A stretch of 47,030 bases of DNA from Deltaproteobacteria bacterium (lineage in GTDB: Bacteria > Myxococcota_A > Polyangia > Nannocystales > Nannocystaceae), in contig RFGU01000227.1 of the NCBI GenBank assembly GCA_003696955.1, positions 1 through 47,030 on the forward strand, written 5' to 3'. Numbering within the stretch: the first letter of the stretch is position 1; each line of letters starts with the position of its first letter. Below, in pieces: positions 32,039 to 38,917 of this stretch. Both the position numbers and the translations under genes were made by a program. A model generated the notes under the pieces. It did not search any database. It was not told the DNA's origin and worked only from the letters and a program-made list of their open reading frames with translations.

Positions 32039-32674
32039 ATGTCCCGCCACCGCATCCACCACTGCCGCGCCTGCGGGTTGCGGGTGCCGCGAGCCGCCTC
32101 CGAGGGCGCGGCGTCCACATGCCCCGCCTGCGGACGCGCGGCGACGGCAGAGCCGCCCTTTGCGACGCCGGCGGCATCGGGTCCTACACGGATGCCGACG
32201 ACCGAGGTCGCGGTCCTGCTCGACAACGTGCGCAGCCTGGCGAACGTGGGCGCCATCTTTCGCTCTGCCGACGGGGTGGGCGCACGCCACGTATACCTTG
32301 CGGGCATCTCGCCGACGCCCGAGCACCCTCGCCTGGCCAAGACGGCGCTCGGCGCCGAGGCCACCGTGCCCTGGAGCCACGACCCCGATCCCCTGTCGGC
32401 GGCCCGGCGGGCGGTCGACGACGGGTTCGATCTATGGATCCTCGAAGGGGACGGAGAGGACCTGTTCTCCCCCGCAGCGGCGAACCGCCGGCCGGTGTGC
32501 CTCGTGGCGGGTCACGAACGGGCGGGCGTCGATCCACGGATGCGCGCCCACGCCACACGCGTGGTGCGGATCCCGATGTGCGGGGCGAAGACCTCCCTCA
32601 ACGTGGCGACCGCGGTCACCGTGGCCCTCTACGGCGTACGGTTCGGCCTGCGCTCCGCCGCGGACGGTCCATAG
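32039..32674 (+). CDS. SpoU-family RNA 2'-O-methyltransferase with N-terminal zinc ribbon
   Basis: A 211-residue protein. Residues 5-40 carry two Cys pairs ('CRACG', 'CPACG') forming a probable zinc ribbon. Residues 60-205 are a SPOUT methyltransferase with motif 1 'LLDNVRSLANVGAIFRSADG', motif 2 'LVAGHERAGVDP' and motif 3 'IPMCGAKTSLNVATAVTVAL'. It lacks the usual substrate-binding L30e-like N-domain of TrmH/RlmB-type enzymes, the ribbon taking its place. RNA target (tRNA or rRNA) cannot be decided. The ATG at 32039 is used; an in-frame start at 31976 would overlap the divergent gene. Confidence 0.87.
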   Translation: MSRHRIHHCRACGLRVPRAASEGAASTCPACGRAATAEPPFATPAASGPTRMPTTEVAVLLDNVRSLANVGAIFRSADGVGARHVYLAGISPTPEHPRLAKTALGAEATVPWSHDPDPLSAARRAVDDGFDLWILEGDGEDLFSPAAANRRPVCLVAGHERAGVDPRMRAHATRVVRIPMCGAKTSLNVATAVTVALYGVRFGLRSAADGP

Positions 32675-32742
32675 ACGCAGGTCCGCCCGGCTCCGGCCCG
32701 GTTTCTTGGATCCGGCCTGCCGGGCGTGGGACGGTGACCGCG

Positions 32743-33369
32743 ATGCTCGGCGAGAAGATCCGGCGGGTCCTCTCCACGCTTTCGGCCCGACCTCGCTCCC
32801 ACGTCGTCGTGGCCCTCGGCGCCGCCTTCGCGGCGGTGCTGCTCATGGACTTCGATCCTCCGCGGTCGGTGCGCAGGACGGAGCTCGCGCCGCCCGTTCC
32901 GATTGGAGACGTCGCCCAGGCCCCCTTCGAGGACCCGGAGGACCCGGAGACTGCGCGGCTCCAGGTCCGGCTCTACGCCCCCGAGGCCCTCGCATCGTCC
33001 GAGCCGGAGGACGGCACGGACCAGGAACCCGGCACGCTCTTGAGCGCCCCCGTGATGACCACGGTGCTGGGTGTCTCGGCGCGGGTCGAACAAGCGGTGC
33101 GGATCGACGACGACCGGTCCCTGGAGTTGCACGTCGAGATCCTGCCGCGGCGCACGGGACGCACGTCCATGGAATTCCTCTTCCAGGTGCGCGGTACCGT
33201 CGTCGAACGGGGGTTCTTCGGACGCGGAGAGCGTCGCACGGTGGTCCTGGCCACGCGGGGCGACGGCCGCCGCTGGGACGAAGCGCCCATGCGCCTGGGC
33301 TTCGTCGCCGCCGGGCGGCCGTTCGTGCTCGAGATCGAGGCCCGGCTGGCCCGCGCGACGCCAAGTTGA
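32743..33369 (+). CDS. Membrane-anchored protein of unknown function
   Basis: A 208-residue protein. A basic N-terminus and one hydrophobic segment ('HVVVALGAAFAAVLLM', about residues 20-36) precede a Pro/Glu-rich linker. A probable periplasmic beta-rich domain follows ('VMTTVLGVSARVEQAVRIDD', 'LELHVEILPRRTGRTSMEFL', 'GTVVERGFFGRGERRTVVL'). No cysteine follows the hydrophobic segment, so it is an anchored protein rather than a lipoprotein. A GTG three codons upstream is an alternative start. No family recognised. The same-strand lipoprotein gene follows after 59 bases. Confidence 0.68.
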   Translation: MLGEKIRRVLSTLSARPRSHVVVALGAAFAAVLLMDFDPPRSVRRTELAPPVPIGDVAQAPFEDPEDPETARLQVRLYAPEALASSEPEDGTDQEPGTLLSAPVMTTVLGVSARVEQAVRIDDDRSLELHVEILPRRTGRTSMEFLFQVRGTVVERGFFGRGERRTVVLATRGDGRRWDEAPMRLGFVAAGRPFVLEIEARLARATPS

Positions 33370-33428
33370 CCTCGCAACCGGGGCGGCGGCGGCACCGACC
33401 GTCGCGACGTAGGTGGTATCATGGCGAC

Positions 33429-34247
33429 GTGCGCCGTCTCGCGCTCGCCCTCCCGCTGGTGACAGCCTGCGCCTTCGACACCTCGGGCGCCGGTACGAGC
33501 GCCAGTGCCGGTCTCACGTCCGTCGGCACGAGCGGGACGGGCAGCGACACCGAGGGCACCGGCTCCACGACGACGGGAATCGGAACGTCCTCCGCCTCGT
33601 CGACGAGCAAGGGGAACGGCACGACGTCTTCGACCTCGACCTCGACATCCTCCTCGTCCTCCTCGTCGTCCTCGTCCTCCTCCTCGGGGGGCGACGACAC
33701 CGGGGGGCCCTGGGACTGCACCGATCCCCCCGGCGTGATCCTGTGGGCCGAGGATGCCGACAGCGTGGTCCCCCCCATGAAGCTGGCCGCCTCCCAGATG
33801 CTGCCCCCCTGCGGAGCACACGATCCGATCCGCTACGCCTGGTCGCCGGAGGCCGACGCCGGCAGGATCACGTGGTCCTTCGAGGCCCTCGACGACCTCC
33901 AGGCGGACATCTACGCCCTGGTCTACGACGATCTGCCAGGCTTGCAGAACCTCGATCCCGACTCCTACTGGTTGTCCCTGGACGGTGGCCCCGAGATGCG
34001 CTGGGCCTACGGTTGTTACACGGCAAGCTGGCCCGAGGCGCGGTGGGGATGGGTGCCGCTGCTGCCCCTCGTGTCGGGCAATTGTTCCGCGGACGCGCCC
34101 ACGTACGACGTACCGGCCGGTGTCCACACGATCTCCCTGCGGAACAACGAGCCCGAACAGCAGGGGCGCATCGCGTCCATCGCGGCGATCTACATCGCGC
34201 CGACCCCAGCGCCCGACCCCTACGAGGTCTACGACCCGTACCCCTAG
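33429..34247 (+). CDS. Poly-Ser-linked lipoprotein with jelly-roll (CBM-like) domain
   Basis: A 272-residue predicted lipoprotein. GTG start, lipobox LVTAC (Cys14), then a Ser/Thr/Gly linker to about residue 92 that includes an uninterrupted run of about 13 serines. The remaining 170 residues show a pattern seen in carbohydrate-binding jelly rolls: 'VILWAEDADS' at the start, 'DPDSYWLSLDGGPEMRW' in the middle and 'DVPAGVHTISLRNNEPEQQG' before the final strands. Sugar binding is inferred from this pattern only. AGGTGG lies 12 bases before the GTG, a rather long spacing. Confidence 0.75.
   Translation: MRRLALALPLVTACAFDTSGAGTSASAGLTSVGTSGTGSDTEGTGSTTTGIGTSSASSTSKGNGTTSSTSTSTSSSSSSSSSSSSSGGDDTGGPWDCTDPPGVILWAEDADSVVPPMKLAASQMLPPCGAHDPIRYAWSPEADAGRITWSFEALDDLQADIYALVYDDLPGLQNLDPDSYWLSLDGGPEMRWAYGCYTASWPEARWGWVPLLPLVSGNCSADAPTYDVPAGVHTISLRNNEPEQQGRIASIAAIYIAPTPAPDPYEVYDPYP
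33640..33690 (+). repeat. TCC/TCG codon repeat encoding poly-Ser
   Basis: A low-complexity tract of alternating TCC and TCG codons, with local TCCTCG iterations, within the lipoprotein linker. It encodes a run of serines. Trinucleotide tracts of this kind change length in frame, so linker length may vary between strains. Confidence 0.85.
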
Positions 34248-34281
34248 GCGCCCCAACTTCGCCGCGCCCCCCGGTGGTAGG

Positions 34282-34986
34282 ATGCGTCTCGCCGTGCGCG
34301 TCCTCCCCCACGTCCTCGTCGCTGTCGTGTCCCTTGCCTCCTGCACCATCGAAGGCAAGCGCCCTGCATCCCGATCCCACGGTCCGGCGAACGCCTCGCA
34401 GGTTGCCGACGGAGCCACCACCGTCGGCGACGCGCGCGAAGGCGACCTCGGCCGCGTGCTGCCCGACGCCCCCTTCCCCATCGAGGCGATGCTCGGCGCA
34501 TCGCCGCAACGGGTCGAGCAACAGCTCGGCGAGCCCCTCGGCAAGGGCATGATGCGCAAGTCCTGTGTCCGCTTCGTCCCCGAACGGACGTGGTTTTCGT
34601 GCGCCTACGCGGAGCAACGCTATGCCGACCCGTCCGGGCGGTTCGGCGCCGTCGGCGTGGAATACACCGATGGGCGCGCGACGAGCCTTTGGTGGGAACG
34701 GATCCCGGGCACGGGCCCCTTCGACCCCGCCGAAGCCCTGCGGATCGTAGGGTTGGAGCTACCGGGCGAGCCCACCGTGCGCCACCCCAAGCCGAACATC
34801 ACCGTCTACGAGTACTTCAACCATGTGGCGCGGCTGCGGATCCACGGCAAGGAGTACCGCGCCGAAGTCTCGGTGATCGACGACGACTGGCAACACTCCA
34901 AGGTCCAGATCTGGCAGAACGATCATCTCACGCCCGATCAGGCGAGCAGGCGCATCGAGACGGGACGGGCTCCATCCCCGCCATAG
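34282..34986 (+). CDS. Lipoprotein of unknown function
   Basis: A 234-residue predicted lipoprotein with lipobox SLASC (Cys21). After a linker, residues 55-225 begin with 'FPIEAMLGASPQRVEQQLGE', which resembles the 'small unit that sets a cutoff' opening of SmpA/OmlA-like lipoproteins ('G.s..qV...LG.P'). An aromatic-rich middle follows ('TWFSCAYAEQRY', 'GVEYTDGRATSLWWERI'), then 'YEYFNHVARLRIHGKEYRAE'. That opening suggests a beta-lactamase-inhibitor/SmpA-like fold, but this is weak. GGTGG lies close to the ATG. Third plus-strand envelope gene in a row. Confidence 0.72.
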   Translation: MRLAVRVLPHVLVAVVSLASCTIEGKRPASRSHGPANASQVADGATTVGDAREGDLGRVLPDAPFPIEAMLGASPQRVEQQLGEPLGKGMMRKSCVRFVPERTWFSCAYAEQRYADPSGRFGAVGVEYTDGRATSLWWERIPGTGPFDPAEALRIVGLELPGEPTVRHPKPNITVYEYFNHVARLRIHGKEYRAEVSVIDDDWQHSKVQIWQNDHLTPDQASRRIETGRAPSPP

Positions 34987-35050
34987 TCCCCCGCGGCGGG
35001 CAGGCGCTCGCGTTCGCGGCGGAAGCCGGCGTTCGGCGTTGGCCGCGCGG

Positions 35051-36484
35051 TCAGCCGTCACGATCGGTCGGGGGAAATACCTTGCCCGGATTGAAGACCC
35101 CCTTCGGATCGAAGACCTGCTTGATCCGGCGCATGAGATCGATCTCCACGGGCGAGCGCCGCAGGGGCAGGTATGCGCGCTTGAGCAGGCCGATGCCGTG
35201 CTCGGCCGAGAGGCTTCCGCCGAGTTCGCCGACGAGGCGATAGAGTTCGGCGTCGAAGGCCTCGATGGATTCCTCGAGAAGCACGCCGCCCTTGGGTGGC
35301 AACAGGTTCACGTGGAGGTTGCCATCGCCGAGGTGGCCGAAGATCCGCAACTCACCTTCGGGCACGTGTCGCGCGACGACGTCCCCGAGTTCGTCGAGGA
35401 ACCTCGGCATGTTGGACTGGGGGATCGTCACGTCCGACTTGTGCGGCCTGCGGGGGTGCAAGGCCTCGGAGACGGATTCTCGCAGCGACCACAGCGCCCG
35501 TGCCTGGGCCGCGGTCTGGGCCACGGTGGCGTCCACTACGACGCCGTCCTCTTGAGCGTCGCACAGGGCCTCGACGAGGGCATCCTGCACCGCCGTCGCT
35601 TCCGCGACCGCATCGGCCTCCACTTCCACGAGCCCGTAGATCGGGGCTTCGGTGGCAAGCGGCGGCGTCCCTTGTCCGCGGGCCTCGAGTACCGCACCGA
35701 GGCATCCGGCATCGAAGCACTCGAACGCCGAGATCCGAAGGCCGACCGTGCCGAGCCGACGGTAGAGCGTAAGCAGGGCAGGAACGTCTCGCGCGCCGAC
35801 GACGGCCACACACGTCGACGCGGGCGGGACGGCCAACCCGAGCGTCGCCTCCACGACGATCCCGAGCGTGCCTTCCGCCCCGACGAAGAGCTGCTCCAAG
35901 GCGTAGCCCGTGTTGTCCTTGACCAGCCCGCGGCCGAGTTCCAGCACCTCGCCGCCACCTGTCACCGCGACGATGCCGCGCACCCAGGCACGTGTCGGGC
36001 CGTAGCGAACGACGCGGACGCCACCTGCGTTGGTGGCGATGGTGCCGCCCACCTGCGCCGTGCCCTTCGCCGCGAAGTCCACGGGATAGAACAGACCGTG
36101 CTCCCGCGCGGCAGCATCCACCTCGGCCACGGTGGTCCCCGCACGACAACGCACGGTGCGTGCCACCGGGTCCACCGCGAGGACGCCGCGCATGCGTTCG
36201 ACGGACAACACGACCTCTCCAGCGGGCGCGACGGCGGCGCCCGCAAGCCCCGTGCGCCCGCCGGATGGGACGATGCCCACGCCCCGCGCCTCGCATACCC
36301 GGACCACCTCCGAGACGGCCTCGACGGTCGCCGGCCGGACCACGGCCCCGGCGCGCACGGGCCAGGGACCGACGGCCCGATCGCGGCCATAGAAGTCCAG
36401 ATCCGCAGGATCGACCGAGAGCCCTTCGGGTCCCACGACGCCCTCGAGCGCCTCGAGCACGGCCGGGTCGACGGAGTGGATCAT
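35051..36484 (-). CDS. FAD-linked 2-hydroxyacid dehydrogenase (GlcD/DLD/D2HGDH type)
   Basis: A 477-residue flavoenzyme of the glycolate oxidase GlcD / D-lactate dehydrogenase / D-2-hydroxyglutarate dehydrogenase group. The FAD-binding half shows 'VVRPATVEAVSEVVRVCEAR', 'VPSGGRTGLAGAAVAP', 'DFAAKGTAQVGGTIATNAGG' and 'FVGAEGTLGIVVEATL'. The C-terminal half has 'IFGHLGDGNLHVNLLPP' (metal/substrate His residues) and 'EHGIGLLKRAYLP'. It oxidises a D-2-hydroxyacid to the 2-oxoacid; which acid is not shown by the sequence. No GlcE/GlcF partner genes are adjacent, favouring the single-chain DLD/D2HGDH group. AGGA lies five to six bases before the ATG. Confidence 0.92.
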   Translation of the reverse strand: MIHSVDPAVLEALEGVVGPEGLSVDPADLDFYGRDRAVGPWPVRAGAVVRPATVEAVSEVVRVCEARGVGIVPSGGRTGLAGAAVAPAGEVVLSVERMRGVLAVDPVARTVRCRAGTTVAEVDAAAREHGLFYPVDFAAKGTAQVGGTIATNAGGVRVVRYGPTRAWVRGIVAVTGGGEVLELGRGLVKDNTGYALEQLFVGAEGTLGIVVEATLGLAVPPASTCVAVVGARDVPALLTLYRRLGTVGLRISAFECFDAGCLGAVLEARGQGTPPLATEAPIYGLVEVEADAVAEATAVQDALVEALCDAQEDGVVVDATVAQTAAQARALWSLRESVSEALHPRRPHKSDVTIPQSNMPRFLDELGDVVARHVPEGELRIFGHLGDGNLHVNLLPPKGGVLLEESIEAFDAELYRLVGELGGSLSAEHGIGLLKRAYLPLRRSPVEIDLMRRIKQVFDPKGVFNPGKVFPPTDRDG

Positions 36485-36496
36485 GGGATTCCTAAC

Positions 36497-36534
36497 ACGT
36501 GTCGCGGTACCCGCGCAGGGATACCGCGACACGT
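36497..36534 (-). promoter_or_regulatory. 13-bp perfect inverted repeat just upstream of the dehydrogenase Shine-Dalgarno
   Basis: ACGTGTCGCGGTA (36497-36509) is the exact reverse complement of TACCGCGACACGT (36522-36534). The 12-base spacer can add CCC/GGG pairs with one bulged A, making a 16-pair hairpin. It ends four bases before the AGGA of the downstream gene and 40 bases after the upstream stop. There is no U-tract, so operator, leader stem or processing site are more likely than a classic terminator. Confidence 0.6.
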
Positions 36535-36573
36535 AGGGCGACGAGGAGCAGAGGCGGCGGGTCGAAGAGCCTT

Positions 36574-36945
36574 CTAGATCGAGGGCGTCGGGTCGGGTTG
36601 CGACGGTTGCGGATTCGGCGCAGGCTGCGGCGCATTGCTGGGTTGCCGAAGCAACTGCCGCACCATGCGCACGACCGACTTGACCACGGGATGACCCTTG
36701 ATGAAGACCACGCCCACCACGTGGCGATCGTCCCCCGACACCAGCACGGCATGCTCCCCGACGAGCACCCGCACCGAGGGTTCTTGGGCGATGTGGCGGA
36801 GTTTGGCCGCCTGCAGGACCACCGGACGCCACCGCTCGTCCCCCATCCAGGTCGCGTCGCCCCGTTGGGCCTGCTCGGCCGTCTGGTCGAAGACGGCGAC
36901 GATGCCGTCGTGCCGCAGAACACGTTCGATCTTACTGATTGCCAT
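36574..36945 (-). CDS. Small soluble protein of unknown function
   Basis: A 123-residue protein. Residues 1-90 show 'AISKIERVLRHDGIVAVFDQ', a Trp-containing middle ('DATWMGDERWRPVVL'), then 'VRVLVGEHAVLVSGDDRHVV' and 'GVVFIKGHPVVKSVVRMVRQ'. The two late strands followed by an amphipathic helix faintly recall roadblock/LC7 folds, but I would not assign it. The tail is Pro/Gln/Asn-rich. AGGA lies six bases before the ATG. It precedes the FAD dehydrogenase on the same strand, separated by the strong inverted repeat, and is divergent from the LRR lipoprotein. Confidence 0.7.
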   Translation of the reverse strand: MAISKIERVLRHDGIVAVFDQTAEQAQRGDATWMGDERWRPVVLQAAKLRHIAQEPSVRVLVGEHAVLVSGDDRHVVGVVFIKGHPVVKSVVRMVRQLLRQPSNAPQPAPNPQPSQPDPTPSI

Positions 36946-37088
36946 GGCGATTCCTGGGGCCGTGAAGGTGCGTCGATTCCATCGATGCGTACGTGTTGGG
37001 TCTACCGCACCGCCTGGATCGCGTCAAACGCGCCCTGCCGGCCCCGGGCCGGGCGAACGTTGACGGATGACATCGGTGACGGCGAGTC

Positions 37089-37115
37089 TTGCATGAGCAC
37101 ATACTCATGGTGCAA
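37089..37115. promoter_or_regulatory. Interrupted inverted repeat in the LRR-gene upstream region
   Basis: TTGCATGAG (37089-37097) is matched after six bases by CTCAT-GG-TGCAA (37104-37115): the complementary arms differ only by a short bulge. It lies in the 266-base gap between divergent genes, about 95 bases before the LRR gene ATG. It may be an operator or RNA stem; no promoter hexamers are convincing. Confidence 0.35.
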
Positions 37116-37211
37116 AGGTCGAGACTGAGGATGCAGGATTCGGAACAACCGGCCCGCGGGCCCGCGAGGACGACACGGCGTCGGTCGTGCGGCGAGTATA
37201 GCGCAGAGCGC

Positions 37212-38906
37212 ATGCGGCGCCGCTTCCGAGGGTGCGCGACGAGCACGGTTCGTTCTGCGTTCTCGGCGCTCCTGGGTGCGTCATTTGCGTGTTCCGGCGG
37301 CAACTCGACGCCGTCGGACGGTCCACCGTTACACGAACGTGCGCAGAGCGCGCAGGATCGAGCAACCCGGCCGCCGGATGCTCCGCCGGCAAGTTCGGGT
37401 GTTTCCGCCGCCGCGTCGCCGCCTGCCGCCATTCGCACCCACGCCCTCGACGCGATCCCAGCCGAGATCCTGGCCAACGTCGAGGAGATCGAACTCGTTC
37501 CCGCGCCCGACGGCCACCGCCCGCAGGGCACGGCGGCCGCAACCGACCCAACGGCGAGCGGCCCCGGGGAGGAGGGCACCACCGGAGGTCCCCCACCCCC
37601 GTGTGGCCCGTCCCTCGCGGACTTGGCGCAACGTGCGCCGCGCCTTCGCTCCCTCGTGCTCGTCGGCTGTGGCGACCTTGGCGAGCGCCACGTCGCCGAG
37701 GGCGTGCCGCACCTCGAACGCCTCGTGTTGCGGAACCTGTCCATCGACAACGACGACCTGTCGGCCATCGGCGCGCTGGCAGCCCTGCGTCACGTGGAGT
37801 TCGACCGAGTGCGGACGCAAGGAGATATCTCGACCTCGGTCGCCACCACCGCACCGGTACGCTCCCTCGTCTTGAGGGATCTGCCACCACGCTCCCTCCT
37901 GGTCGATCTCGTCGCCACATGGTCCAAGTCGCTCACGTCGCTTTCGCTCGAAGGCCAGTGGGCCGACTCCCGCACGCTCCTTGCGACCAAACGGGCCATG
38001 GGTCTCGAACGATTGGAGGTGCTGGGCACGCGCGCCGGCAACTACGGACTGCACGCCCTTGCGGCCCACGACGCGCTGCGCGAGATTCGTCTGTCCGGCT
38101 CGGGGTTCACCGACGCCACGCCGCTCTACCTGCGGAACCTCCCCATCGAACGGTTCGAGTGCGAATGCCCCCGCCTGGGCGACGTCGGCGTCGGACATCT
38201 TCGCTTCCTCGACAGGCTCACCCACGTCGCCCTCGTCGAACCTGCGGCCTCCCCGGCCGGCCTCGCCCGCCTCGGCCGCGTGTCGAGCCTGCGCTCCATC
38301 GTGCTCGACGGCGTCGAGCTCGACGATGGCACCATCGCCGCATGGGGAGCGCTACCCGACTTGACGTCGCTTCGCATCGACAGCGGCCGCGTCGCGCTCA
38401 CGACCCTTGCGCCCCTCGCCGGTGCCCGCAAGCTCGAGACCCTGGTCCTTCGCGCCACGGATCTCGGGGACACGACCGTCGCCACGCTTCCCGCCTTCGC
38501 CAATCTCACCCGCCTCGATCTCTCGAACACGTCCGTGGGGGACCGGTCGCTGCCGGCCATCGCTCGAAGCGGCCCGCTCGAAGACCTCGATCTGTCGGGC
38601 ACCCGGGTCACGCGCCGGCTCGAGCCCCTCGCCGCCCTACGCACCCTCAGATCCCTGCGCCTCGCCGAGACGGACGTGGTCGACGACGGCATTCGGGCGA
38701 TCGGGCCCCTGCCGCACCTCGAACACCTCGATCTTCGAGCGACGCTCGTCTCCGACGCCGTACTCGACGCCCTCGCCACGTTCGGCCACCTGCGCACCGT
38801 CGACCTGCGGGACACGTCCGTCGACCCCGAACGAGCGCGCCGGATCCTCGGAGCACGGGGGATCGAGGTGAGGACCGGGCCTTCGGTGGACACCCGAGGG
38901 CATTGA
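37212..38906 (+). CDS. Leucine-rich-repeat lipoprotein
   Basis: A 564-residue predicted lipoprotein (basic n-region, lipobox ASFAC, Cys27). After a low-complexity linker, residues from about 75 to the end are leucine-rich repeats. They are clearest late in the protein: 'LTRLDLSNTSVGDRSLPAIA', 'LEDLDLSGTRVTRRLEPLAA', 'LEHLDLRATLVSDAVLDALA', 'LRTVDLRDTSVDPERARRIL'. The repeats are of the RI/cysteine-free LxxLxLxxTxV type and should form a curved protein-binding surface at the outer membrane. The ATG at 37212 is chosen for the signal peptide. It converges with the M28 peptidase gene (11-base gap). Confidence 0.87.
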   Translation: MRRRFRGCATSTVRSAFSALLGASFACSGGNSTPSDGPPLHERAQSAQDRATRPPDAPPASSGVSAAASPPAAIRTHALDAIPAEILANVEEIELVPAPDGHRPQGTAAATDPTASGPGEEGTTGGPPPPCGPSLADLAQRAPRLRSLVLVGCGDLGERHVAEGVPHLERLVLRNLSIDNDDLSAIGALAALRHVEFDRVRTQGDISTSVATTAPVRSLVLRDLPPRSLLVDLVATWSKSLTSLSLEGQWADSRTLLATKRAMGLERLEVLGTRAGNYGLHALAAHDALREIRLSGSGFTDATPLYLRNLPIERFECECPRLGDVGVGHLRFLDRLTHVALVEPAASPAGLARLGRVSSLRSIVLDGVELDDGTIAAWGALPDLTSLRIDSGRVALTTLAPLAGARKLETLVLRATDLGDTTVATLPAFANLTRLDLSNTSVGDRSLPAIARSGPLEDLDLSGTRVTRRLEPLAALRTLRSLRLAETDVVDDGIRAIGPLPHLEHLDLRATLVSDAVLDALATFGHLRTVDLRDTSVDPERARRILGARGIEVRTGPSVDTRGH

Positions 38907-38917
38907 CCTCGGCGCCC

